Source: Parahoeflea alexandrii
Lineage (GTDB): Bacteria; Pseudomonadota; Alphaproteobacteria; Rhizobiales; Rhizobiaceae
DNA length: 64,000 nucleotides
NCBI RefSeq assembly: GCF_024105735.1
Contig: NZ_JAAAML010000004.1
Coordinates: 186,001-250,000, forward strand
Reading direction: 5' to 3'
Made by a program: the position numbers and the translations under genes. Shown here one piece after another: positions 54,381 through 62,732 of the stretch (position 1 is its first letter; every line of letters begins with the position of its first letter). Below the pieces are notes generated by a model. The model saw nothing but the letters and a program-made list of their open reading frames with translations, was not told where the DNA came from and ran no database searches.

Positions 54381-54962
54381 ATGACTGGCCGCGCCATCAA
54401 GACGATCGCGGTTTACTGCGGCTCGAACACCGGACAGGGAGATGTCTACCTGCGGGCCGCAGATGCGCTCGGGCGCCATCTGGCAAAATCCGGTATCGGG
54501 ATCGTATATGGCGGCACCCACAAGGGACTGATGGGGGCCCTGGCAGACGCGGCCATCGCGGAGGGCGGGATGGTTCACGGCGTAATCACCGAGCGGCTGC
54601 GCGACAAGGGCCACCTGCATGAACAACTGTCCCGGCATGAAATCCTGCCGACGATGAAGGAACGCAAGCACCGCATGATGGAGCTTGCCGACGCCTTCAT
54701 CGCCCTGCCGGGAGGTATCGGAACCCTCGAGGAGTTCATGGAAGTCTGGACCCTGAACCAGCTCGGCGAGTTTGAAAAACCCGCCGGGCTGTTCAGTGTC
54801 GACGGCTACTACGAGCCATTCATGGGTTTCATCGACCACATGATTTCACAGGCCTTCCTGCCGGCCGCGCACCGGAACTCGATCGTGCTGGCTTCCGATC
54901 CCAGGAGTCTGCTCGACGGGCTGATCAATTTTCGCAGAATAGATGTGCCGAAGTGGATGTAG
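54381..54962 (+). CDS. LOG-family protein (nucleotide 5'-monophosphate phosphoribohydrolase type)
   Basis: A 193-residue Rossmann-like LOG protein. The signature GIGIVYGGTHKGLMGALADA and the second motif ALPGGIGTLEEFMEVW are complete. LOG enzymes split adenosine-type monophosphates into base and ribose 5-phosphate. In this operon it could release a heterocyclic base from a nucleotide for the ring-opening enzymes. It starts four bases after the DUF3830 stop and ends the operon. No clear terminator is seen in the 247 bases before the converging ABC gene, only a weak stem GCTTG/CAAGC near 55084-55100. Confidence 0.88.
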   Translation: MTGRAIKTIAVYCGSNTGQGDVYLRAADALGRHLAKSGIGIVYGGTHKGLMGALADAAIAEGGMVHGVITERLRDKGHLHEQLSRHEILPTMKERKHRMMELADAFIALPGGIGTLEEFMEVWTLNQLGEFEKPAGLFSVDGYYEPFMGFIDHMISQAFLPAAHRNSIVLASDPRSLLDGLINFRRIDVPKWM

Positions 54963-55209
54963 GCAGGCCATCCCGGAGTTTCCGATCACACTGTTTGTGT
55001 GTTGCTGCTGCCTGAGAACCTGGTTGAGACCAGGCCGCTCATGCAGGTCTTTTGCACAGGGCTCTCGGAGCCTGTCCTGTAAGGCTTGCCGGGACAAGCA
55101 ACCTTTTACGGCGCTATGTCAGGGTTCCCGGCCTCGACGGACCCATCGACATTTCAGAGGCAGAAAGCCGTGCGGCATGGGGTCTGAACCAGCACACTTC
55201 TCAAGCATT

Positions 55210-56739
55210 TCAAGCGGCCTGGCCAGAATTGTCCCCCAAACCGGAGATGGCCTGGATCAGGCTGTCCTCGGTGACTTCCTCGGAGGTAAATTCACGCATG
55301 ATCCGGCCGCTGTACATGGCGACGATTCGATCGGAAACCTGCAGCACTTCAGGCATTTCCGACGAGATCACAACAACAGCGTAGCCCTGTGAAGCAAGGT
55401 CCCGGATCAGTTTGTGGATCTCGGACTTGGAGCCGACATCAATGCCGCGCGTCGGCTCGTCCACGATTAGCACCTTCGGGTGCATGGACAGCCATTTCCC
55501 GATGACGATCTTCTGCTGGTTGCCCCCCGACAGATTGCCCGCCTGCTGCTTCCAGCTTGGGGTCTTGATCTCCAGCTTGTCATAATAGTGGTCGAAAATC
55601 GCAATCTCCGCGCCGTCCGAAACGAAAGGCCCGGCGGTCAGGTCACTGACTTGGGGCAGTGTCATGTTGTCCCGGCAATTCATGCCCAGCACGAGACCTT
55701 GTTCCTTGCGGTTTTCAGGCACCAGAGAAATGCCAAGATTGATCGCGTCCACAGGTGAGGAAATCTCCACCTCCTGGCCTTCCAGGACAATGCAGCCCCC
55801 GGTCGGCGTTCGGAGGCCAAACAGTGTTTCGGCGATTTCGGTGCGCCCGGCACCGACCAGACCGTAAAAGCCGACCACCTCCCCGGCGCGAACCTTGAAA
55901 CTGATATCCTTGTAGAGCGAACCGCAGGAAAGACCCTTCACCTCGAGCGCCACTTCGCCAAGTTCATGGTCGCTTGCGTGCCGCGTCAGATCAAGCTTGC
56001 GCCCGATCATCAACTGGGTGATGTCTTCCTCGGTGGTCTCCGCGGTTTCCAGCGTGCCGCGGTACTGACCATCACGCAGAACGGAAATCCGATCTGTGAT
56101 CTTGAAGATCTCTTCCATCCGGTGCGAGATGTAGATGATGCCGACGCCATGGGATTTGAGATCGTCGATCACCTCGAAGAGGACGGTTTTCTCGGCATCG
56201 GTAAGCGAGGCTGTCGGCTCATCGAAGATCACAGCCTTGGCTTCATGGGTCAGCGCCCGTGCAATTTCGACCATCTGCTGGTTGGCGATCGACAGGTCCC
56301 CGACCCGGGTCCGGGCGTCGAAGCCCACCTTGAGACGCTGCAGGATCGTGTTGGTCTTGTCGAAAAGAGCTTGCCAGTCCACCAGGCCGAAGCGCTTGCG
56401 CGGCAATTCGCCCAGGTAGATGTTTTCCGCAACCGTGAGCTCCTTGGCCAGACTGAGCTCCTGATGAATGAAGACAATGCCCTTGTGCTTGGCCTCGAGC
56501 GGCGAGCTCATCTTCACGGGCGTTTCACTGACAATGATGCGGCCGCTGTCTGGCTGATGAATGCCGCCAAGGACCTTCATCAGTGTTGACTTACCCGCAC
56601 CGTTTTCTCCCATCAGGGCGTGCACCTCACCTGGCATCACATCGAAGGAGACGCCGTCGAGTGCGCGGACACCGGGAAAGGTCTTGACGATGGCTTCAAG
56701 GCGAAGCGCGGGAACCGATGCGGAAACTTGCTCGCTCAT
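55210..56739 (-). CDS. Sugar ABC transporter, ATP-binding protein (double ATPase, CUT2)
   Basis: A 509-residue RbsA/MglA-type protein with two ATPase halves. First half: GENGAGKST, signature LSIANQQMVEIARAL and Walker B AVIFDEPTASLTD. Second half: GLVGAGRTEIAETL (degenerate Walker A), LSGGNQQKIVIGKWL and VLIVDEPTRGIDVGSK. ATGA overlap with the upstream permease gene. Last gene of the minus-strand operon SBP-SDR-permease-permease-ATPase. It is of normal length and both signatures are intact, unlike the shorter relative at 39010. Confidence 0.94.
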   Translation of the reverse strand: MSEQVSASVPALRLEAIVKTFPGVRALDGVSFDVMPGEVHALMGENGAGKSTLMKVLGGIHQPDSGRIIVSETPVKMSSPLEAKHKGIVFIHQELSLAKELTVAENIYLGELPRKRFGLVDWQALFDKTNTILQRLKVGFDARTRVGDLSIANQQMVEIARALTHEAKAVIFDEPTASLTDAEKTVLFEVIDDLKSHGVGIIYISHRMEEIFKITDRISVLRDGQYRGTLETAETTEEDITQLMIGRKLDLTRHASDHELGEVALEVKGLSCGSLYKDISFKVRAGEVVGFYGLVGAGRTEIAETLFGLRTPTGGCIVLEGQEVEISSPVDAINLGISLVPENRKEQGLVLGMNCRDNMTLPQVSDLTAGPFVSDGAEIAIFDHYYDKLEIKTPSWKQQAGNLSGGNQQKIVIGKWLSMHPKVLIVDEPTRGIDVGSKSEIHKLIRDLASQGYAVVVISSEMPEVLQVSDRIVAMYSGRIMREFTSEEVTEDSLIQAISGLGDNSGQAA

Positions 56740-57737
56740 ACCTTCAACTCCCCCTTGGCCTTGATGTTGAGCTGGCGATCGAGGAACAGCACCGCGATCA
56801 GGATCAGGCCGATGACCAGATTGACGGTTTCGGTGCCTGCGCCGATGTAACCCAGCCCCTTGCGCAACAACTGAATGGCAATGACGCCACCAAGAGTGGA
56901 AACGATTGACCCGGCCCCGCCGGTCAGCTTGGTCCCGCCCAGCACCACGGCGGTGATGGCCCAGAGTTCGAACAGCTCGCCATCATTGGGGTTGACCGAG
57001 CCGCTTTCGGAATAGAACACCACAGCAGAGAGTGCCGCCAGGAACCCGATCAGCATGAAATTGATCATCATGTGCGGTCCGACGCGAATGCCAGCATTGA
57101 CCGCTGCCTCGCGATTGTCGCCAATGGCATAGGCATTGCGGCCATGAACCGTGCGGTTCATCAGGAACCACAAGCCGCCGACAACTGCGAGAAGGAACCA
57201 GGTTGCCGTGTGCAGGCCCAAAAACTGCGCCTCGGCGAAATCGACAAGCGTCCAGTTGAGATGGGACGTCGGTTCTTCACCATTGTACATGAACACCAGC
57301 CCACGGTAGCCGAGCATCGCCCCCAGGGTGACAATGAACGCATCGACTCCGGTCTTCCAGACTATGAGGCCATTGACCGCGCCAAGCGCCACACCGGTCA
57401 TAAGCGCCAGGATCCACGAGACCGGGATCACCCAGTCACCAAAACCGGCGAAGACCGGCCAGGTCATGCTGTCGAGCATCACGATTGCCGCCAGCGCATA
57501 GGTTGCCCCGACGCTCAAGTCGATGTTGCCGTTGATCATGATGATCGTCATGCCCAGCGCGATAATCCCGATGGGGGCCGACTGCTTGAGCAACAGCAAC
57601 ATGTTGTCGAGATCCATAAAGGCGCTTTCCGACAGCGAGAGATAACTCCCGGCGACCGAAAAGAACACAAGCTCGAACAGGATGAAGCCCCAGATGGCAC
57701 CCTTCTTGATCAGTCTCGTCCGGCTTTCATTGTTCAT
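56736..57737 (-). CDS. Sugar ABC transporter, permease (CUT2)
   Basis: A 333-residue membrane protein with about ten helices. Family motifs: GIIALGMTIIMINGNIDLSV and ATYALAAIVMLDS, then ITAVVLGGTKLTGGAGSIVS near the end. GAGGG lies six bases before the ATG at 57737, which is preferred over a longer frame into the neighbour. It pairs with the permease encoded just upstream. Ten bases separate the two genes. Confidence 0.93.
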   Translation of the reverse strand: MNNESRTRLIKKGAIWGFILFELVFFSVAGSYLSLSESAFMDLDNMLLLLKQSAPIGIIALGMTIIMINGNIDLSVGATYALAAIVMLDSMTWPVFAGFGDWVIPVSWILALMTGVALGAVNGLIVWKTGVDAFIVTLGAMLGYRGLVFMYNGEEPTSHLNWTLVDFAEAQFLGLHTATWFLLAVVGGLWFLMNRTVHGRNAYAIGDNREAAVNAGIRVGPHMMINFMLIGFLAALSAVVFYSESGSVNPNDGELFELWAITAVVLGGTKLTGGAGSIVSTLGGVIAIQLLRKGLGYIGAGTETVNLVIGLILIAVLFLDRQLNIKAKGELKV

Positions 57738-57747
57738 CAAACCGCCC

Positions 57748-58725
57748 TCACGCGATGGGGGACAACAAGCGGCCACGCTTGGCCGCGATGTCGAGCCAGA
57801 CCGCCAGAATAATGATCACCCAGGTCACCACATATTGCGCGTAGAACTGCAGGCCAACGAGCAGCAGACCGTTCTGGATGAAGCCCAGGATCAACACGCC
57901 GACGATTGTCTTGAAGATCGTGCCGGACCCACCGAGCAGCGATGCGCCGCCGAGGATGACAGCTGCGAGAACCTCGAGCTCCAGCCCCTGCCCCACTGTG
58001 TTCTGGCTTCCCAGGCTCCGGCTGGCCTGGATAAGTCCGGCCGTGGCAACGCAAAAGGCGGAAAGCAGGTAACAGGTGAACACCACCCTCGCCCTGCGAA
58101 TCCCGGAGAATGTCGCGGCCACTCCGTTGCCGCCGACGGCGTAGACCTTTCGCCCGAACGGTGTCTTTGCCAGCACCATGCCGAGCACCGCCGCCAACAG
58201 GCCGAAAATCAGGATCGGCACCGGGATGCCCAATGCACTGCTTTGCCCGAAGACCGCGAACCAGGTGCCGTCCTTGTCAGCTATGTCCATGTTCTTGCCG
58301 CCGGAATAGGTCAGCGTGAGCCCGTGAATGGCCGACAGCATGCCGAGCGTCACGATCAGCGAATTGAGCTTGAGATAGCCAACAAGAAACCCGATGAAAG
58401 CGCCCAGGCAAAGCGTCATCGCAAACATTGCGGGTATGGCAAGCGCCGGCCCGATCTTGTCATGAAGATCAAGCACCACAATCGTCGAAAACGACATCAT
58501 TGATCCGACGGACAGATCGAGATTGCCGCTGATCACAACGAAGGTGACGCCGAGCGCCATCACACCAAGAATTGCAGAGGAGCGAACGACTCCCATGACA
58601 TTTTCGGGCGCCAGAAAACGTTCATTGGCGATCGTAAAGCCGATCATGAAAATGACAAAGGCAATCAAGATGCCCTGCTTGGCGAGGAGCCCGCCAATAT
58701 TCGACCTACTGAAACCACCAGCCAT
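57748..58725 (-). CDS. Sugar ABC transporter, permease (CUT2)
   Basis: A 325-residue membrane protein homologous to the next permease. Motifs: ILGVMALGVTFVVISGNLDL and SVGSMMSFSTIVV, then LEVLAAVILGGASLLGGSGT near the end. GGGAGGCAGG lies before the ATG at 58725. With its partner it forms the channel for a ribose- or xylose-type sugar or a polyol. Confidence 0.93.
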   Translation of the reverse strand: MAGGFSRSNIGGLLAKQGILIAFVIFMIGFTIANERFLAPENVMGVVRSSAILGVMALGVTFVVISGNLDLSVGSMMSFSTIVVLDLHDKIGPALAIPAMFAMTLCLGAFIGFLVGYLKLNSLIVTLGMLSAIHGLTLTYSGGKNMDIADKDGTWFAVFGQSSALGIPVPILIFGLLAAVLGMVLAKTPFGRKVYAVGGNGVAATFSGIRRARVVFTCYLLSAFCVATAGLIQASRSLGSQNTVGQGLELEVLAAVILGGASLLGGSGTIFKTIVGVLILGFIQNGLLLVGLQFYAQYVVTWVIIILAVWLDIAAKRGRLLSPIA

Positions 58726-58794
58726 CGTTTCCTGCCTCCCATTCGAAAGTGCCCGCAGCGAGACAAACACGCTGCTGCCTTTGCGAAACCTTGC

Positions 58795-59592
58795 TCAGAC
58801 CAGCACCATACCGCCGTCGATCATGACGACCTGGCCGGTCATGTAGTCGCTGTCAGCCGAAGCCAGGAACGTCGTTGTTCCGGTGATATCGCGCGGCGCG
58901 GCGACACGGCCCTTGAGAATCCCGGCGGCAAAATCCTCCATTGCCTGCCCCGGACGCTCGGCAGCGCCAATCTCCATCAGATCCTGGTCGACCTGCTCCC
59001 ACATTTCGGTGGCGACCACACCCGGCGCAAAGCCGGTCACGGTAATGTTGTGCTTGGCCAGATCGCGCGCGCCCGACTGGGTCAGGGATACAACCGCGAA
59101 TTTGCTGGCGCAATACGGCGCGACATTGTCAAACCCCTGGCGGGAAGCAATCGACGCGGTGTTTATGATCTTGCCGCCGGTGCCCTGGGCAATCATCTGG
59201 CGCGCGGTCTCCTGCATGCCGATCAGGCAGCCAAGACCGTTCACACCCATGATGAAGTTCCAGTTCTCTTCCGTCACGTCGAGAAAATTCATCGGCCGGT
59301 TGACGCCGGCATTGTTGAACTTGACATCGATCTTTCCGAAGACGGATACGGCATGCGCGATCAGCGCACGAACCTGCATACGATCAGTCACATCGACCGA
59401 CGCGTGCGTTACCTTGCCGCCGGCGGCCTCGGCGGAGGCAAGGTTCGATGCCGCGACTTCAGCGACCTTGTCGCCATCTATATCGGCAAAACAGACATCG
59501 GCTCCCTCGCACAAGAGCGCCTCGCCAATGGCTCTGCCAATTCCGCGCGCAGCTCCGGTGACAATGCAGGAGCGTCCAGACAACCGGCCCAT
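58795..59592 (-). CDS. Short-chain dehydrogenase (polyol dehydrogenase-like)
   Basis: A 265-residue classical SDR. Cofactor site TGAARGIGRAIGEALLCEG with acidic residues (FADIDGDK) that favour NAD; NNAGVNRP; catalytic Ser in INTASIASRQ and YCASKFAVV (Tyr-x3-Lys). The loop PGVVATEMWEQVDQDLMEIG resembles sorbitol and meso-butanediol dehydrogenases. The ATG at 59592 follows GGGGAGGTG. It lies between the binding-protein gene and the permeases, so it probably oxidises the imported polyol or sugar. A paralogue is encoded at 62733-63539. Confidence 0.92.
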   Translation of the reverse strand: MGRLSGRSCIVTGAARGIGRAIGEALLCEGADVCFADIDGDKVAEVAASNLASAEAAGGKVTHASVDVTDRMQVRALIAHAVSVFGKIDVKFNNAGVNRPMNFLDVTEENWNFIMGVNGLGCLIGMQETARQMIAQGTGGKIINTASIASRQGFDNVAPYCASKFAVVSLTQSGARDLAKHNITVTGFAPGVVATEMWEQVDQDLMEIGAAERPGQAMEDFAAGILKGRVAAPRDITGTTTFLASADSDYMTGQVVMIDGGMVLV

Positions 59593-59677
59593 GCTCACCT
59601 CCCCGATCACATGGCAAACTCGACAGGAAAATCCGGACGCAGCACCCGCCGCGTCCGGAGAAAAAGCTTCACGAGCC

Positions 59678-60634
59678 TCAGAAAACCGGCTTGGTGAAAT
59701 TGGACATGTTGTCCTGGGTGATTTTCGGCGTGTCGAAGTAGTTGAGGAACGGGACTTCCTTTCCATCAAGCACATCAATCGCGGTTTTCAGCGCCGCCTT
59801 GGCATCGTCGACAGGGGACTGGTAGATCGACCCCCAGTACTCACCCTTTTCCATCGCCTCGTATCCGACAGCGAAGTTGGTCGCACCGACGAAGATGATG
59901 CCCTCGCGACCGGCTGCCTTGGCGGCATTGAGGGCGCCGACACCCATGTTGTCGTCTCCGGCATAGACGCCGTCGATCTTGTCATACTTGACGAGGAAGG
60001 CTTCCATCACCTTCTGGGATTTTTCGCGGTTCCAGTCGCCCGGCTGGGTTTCAAGAACAGTCACATCCGGGCAGACTTCGGGAAGCCGGTCATCGAAGCC
60101 CTTCTGACGTTCGATTGCGGTGGTGTAGCCGGGCTGGCCCGAAATCTGCACCACCTGGGCTGTCGTTTCGATACCCATTTCCTTGAACTTGTCGCACATG
60201 ATCTCCGCCGAACGGGAGCCCTGCGTGATGTTGTCCGGTCCGGAGAACGACTTGACGAAGTCAAAGCCGGCTTCCGCGATGTTGGAATTGGTGACGATGA
60301 CCGGAATTCCCGCATTCTTGGCCTTGCGAACGGCGGGAATGACAGCCTCGCCATTTGTCGGCCAGATGATGATGGCCTGAACCTGCTGCTGGATCAGATC
60401 CTCGATCTGGGCGATCTGGCGTGCAACATCGCCACCAGCGTCAAGCACAACCGCTTCGACACTGTCGTTTGCCTCGACAGCCTCCTTGAAGGACTGGTCG
60501 TAGGTCGTCTGGTAGCTGTCGACGCCAACGTTGTTCTGGGTAATGCCAATCCTGTATTCGGCAGCACTTGCCGAGCTTGCGAAGGCAAGACCCGCCATCG
60601 CGGTCGACAGGGTTATCATGGTACGAATTTTCAT
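59678..60634 (-). CDS. Sugar ABC transporter, periplasmic binding protein (CUT2)
   Basis: A 318-residue type I periplasmic binding protein. The signal peptide is KIRTMITLSTAMAGLAFASS, cleavage near ASA. The mature part begins YRIGITQNNVGVDSYQTTYD, then QIEDLIQQQVQAIIIWPTNG, GIPVIVTNSNIAEAG, and the hinge VYAGDDNMGVGALNAAKAAG. GGGAGGAAA precedes the ATG. First gene of the minus-strand operon and divergent from the fusion regulator across 240 bases. The ligand is probably a sugar or polyol. Confidence 0.93.
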   Translation of the reverse strand: MKIRTMITLSTAMAGLAFASSASAAEYRIGITQNNVGVDSYQTTYDQSFKEAVEANDSVEAVVLDAGGDVARQIAQIEDLIQQQVQAIIIWPTNGEAVIPAVRKAKNAGIPVIVTNSNIAEAGFDFVKSFSGPDNITQGSRSAEIMCDKFKEMGIETTAQVVQISGQPGYTTAIERQKGFDDRLPEVCPDVTVLETQPGDWNREKSQKVMEAFLVKYDKIDGVYAGDDNMGVGALNAAKAAGREGIIFVGATNFAVGYEAMEKGEYWGSIYQSPVDDAKAALKTAIDVLDGKEVPFLNYFDTPKITQDNMSNFTKPVF

Positions 60635-60790
60635 TTGGTTTCCTCCCGAAATTTCCTGCTCACACTATCGTTGGTTTCGCTTTTCCTCTGCTCAGTGAGC
60701 ACTGCAACAGGAAGCGGCCTCTATCCGCGATCATGCAAAACACAGCCGTAAGGTGCCGACAAGCGCCCCGCGATTGAGTCTGAAATATGT

Positions 60791-60820
60791 CCAATATGGA
60801 TATTTTGATATCCAAAATGG
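60791..60820. promoter_or_regulatory. 30-bp palindrome, candidate operator of the fusion regulator
   Basis: CCA-N4-GGATAT-N4-ATATCC-N4-TGG is symmetric about 60805-60806 (11 of 13 outer pairs match). A shorter palindrome TCCA-ATA-TGGA overlaps its left end. It lies in the divergent gap between the sugar-binding-protein gene and the wHTH-SBP gene, 55 bases before the latter's ATG. Confidence 0.65.
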
Positions 60821-60874
60821 TTTTCTTGCGCGTATCCTCAAATCACCAATTTGAACATCTTTCGGGAGGCAGCC

Positions 60875-62716
60875 ATGACAAAGGGTAAGCAGCAGTTCGA
60901 AGCGAGGCGCGTTCCGGCCGAATCGAACAGCGCGATCGGCAGGGCGGGAGCCGGAACCATGCTTTCAATCAACAGGGGAGGAGATGAAGCGCGAAGACCG
61001 CCTGATCCGCAATTCGAGAAGACCGAATTGCTTGACGTGGTGGCTTTCCTCGAGGATTTCGAACACGAGCTGTCCGATGCCCTGAGCGTTTTCGCGCCCG
61101 ATCCTTATGTTCGCATGACGCTCCATCTCATCCGCAGCCATCTCGAAGCCAAGACGGTCACGCCGACATCGCTGATCGGCGCCTCCGGTGTTCCCTATGC
61201 AACGGCAACCCGGCGCATTGGCGAAATGATCGAAAACGGTCTGATCGATCAGCGGCCGCGCACCCGCAGCGGCAAGACATTCTCCATGCACCCGAGCGAG
61301 AAGCTGCTTGAATCCTGGATGCAATTGTCCGGGCGCTTGCAGCGTCTTGCCGAAACCCGCCTGATGCGATCAGCCGATGGTTCTGCTGGCCAGGAATACT
61401 ACTTTGGCGGCTCCTACATGGCAGCCCAGTCGATCCCGCCCCTTCAGGTGCTGGCAGAACCGTTGCGGCTTGCAGGCGGCGTTCGCGTGCTGGTGCACGG
61501 AGACCCCACTTTCATGGTGATGGACAATCTCAAACGGCGGTTCGAGCAGGTCGTGGGCACTGAGATTCACCAACGCGCCTTCTCCATCGACCGGCTGCAC
61601 CAGGAAGCGCTGAAGAACGCCGAACGCAAGACAAGCCGCTACGACATCATTGCCGTTGACTTGCCCTGGATCGGCGAGTTTGCCGAAAAGAACGTGCTCA
61701 TGCCGCTGGACGAGGCAATGGACATTGCACGCCTGGATCCGGCCGATTTCCACACGGCCGGCTGGAAGGCAGCGCATTGGGGCGGACGCCCCTATGGCGT
61801 ACCTGCGCAGACCACGCCGGAACTGCTGTTCTATCGCAAGGACATCTTCGCCGAAGCCGGCATGGAGGTGCCCGCAACCACGGCGGACGTCATCAAGGCG
61901 GCAAAGTCGCTGCATGATCCCGTCAGAGGGTTTTACGGAATAGCCTGGAACGCGGCGCGCGGCACCGCACTTGGCCACACATTCCTGATGACCATGGCAG
62001 ACTTTGGCCAACCGGTGATCGACATTCCGCCGGAGGCCGGAGGCTTCAACACCGACGGGCTCAAGCAAGACGTCTACCGTCCGATGATCGATTCGGAAGC
62101 AGGGATGGCGGCTGCGGAATACCTCATGGAGCTGCTGAAGTATTCGCCCCCCTACATCCTTTCAATGTCCTGGTACGAGCGGATCCGTCCCTATGCGGCG
62201 GGCGAAGTCGCCATGGCCTATGGCTACACCTTGCTTGCCCCCTATTTCGAGCTCGACCCGGCATCGCCGGCACACGGCCAGACCGGTTTCCTGCCGCATC
62301 CGGCCGGACCGGAGGCCACACCGGTCGCGCCCGTGGGCGGGTATGTGATGGGCATTCCGCGCAACATTGCCCCTGAGAGAATAGAAGCCGCCGCAGAAGC
62401 GCTAATCGTTTTCACCTCTGCGGGCGCCCAGAAGCTCTACGTCGAAAACGGCAGCCGGACCAATCCGCGTTACTCGGTTGGCGCAGACCCGGAAGTGCGC
62501 CGCGCATCGCCAATCTTCGAGGCCGTCGACCAGATGTCCTGGCGCGATGAGCTTCAGTTCTGGCCACGCCCGCCAATCCCCGAGATTGGCAAGATCTTCC
62601 AGATCTGCGGCGAGGAACTGCACGACATGCTTCGCGGGATCATCCCGCCGAAAACCGCATTGCAAAACGCCCAGAAGCGGGCGGAACAGGCCCTGCGGGA
62701 GCAACACAAGACTTGA
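60875..62716 (+). CDS. Winged-helix DNA-binding protein fused to a MalE-type solute-binding domain
   Basis: A 613-residue soluble protein with no signal peptide or membrane helix. Residues 1-50 are polar and probably disordered. Residues about 75-140 form a winged helix (TSLIGASGVPYATATRRIGE, MIENGLIDQRPRTRSGKTFS). From about 200 to 600 is a complete family 1 extracellular solute-binding domain: VRVLVHGDPTFMVMDNLKRR, YDIIAVDLPWIGEFAEKNVL, YGVPAQTTPELLFYRKDIFA, and APVGGYVMGIPRN. Automatic annotation would call it a binding protein, but without export it must act in the cytoplasm, as a one-component sugar sensor. GGGAGG precedes the ATG at 60875. Divergent from the sugar transporter operon with a palindrome between. 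Confidence 0.88.
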   Translation: MTKGKQQFEARRVPAESNSAIGRAGAGTMLSINRGGDEARRPPDPQFEKTELLDVVAFLEDFEHELSDALSVFAPDPYVRMTLHLIRSHLEAKTVTPTSLIGASGVPYATATRRIGEMIENGLIDQRPRTRSGKTFSMHPSEKLLESWMQLSGRLQRLAETRLMRSADGSAGQEYYFGGSYMAAQSIPPLQVLAEPLRLAGGVRVLVHGDPTFMVMDNLKRRFEQVVGTEIHQRAFSIDRLHQEALKNAERKTSRYDIIAVDLPWIGEFAEKNVLMPLDEAMDIARLDPADFHTAGWKAAHWGGRPYGVPAQTTPELLFYRKDIFAEAGMEVPATTADVIKAAKSLHDPVRGFYGIAWNAARGTALGHTFLMTMADFGQPVIDIPPEAGGFNTDGLKQDVYRPMIDSEAGMAAAEYLMELLKYSPPYILSMSWYERIRPYAAGEVAMAYGYTLLAPYFELDPASPAHGQTGFLPHPAGPEATPVAPVGGYVMGIPRNIAPERIEAAAEALIVFTSAGAQKLYVENGSRTNPRYSVGADPEVRRASPIFEAVDQMSWRDELQFWPRPPIPEIGKIFQICGEELHDMLRGIIPPKTALQNAQKRAEQALREQHKT

Positions 62717-62732
62717 AAAATGGAGGAGTGAA

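Noticed and set aside
54963-55209. A small gene or RNA between the LOG gene and the ABC ATPase gene
   Set aside because: No frame with a ribosome-binding site or domain is seen; only a weak stem near 55084-55100 that may end the upstream operon.
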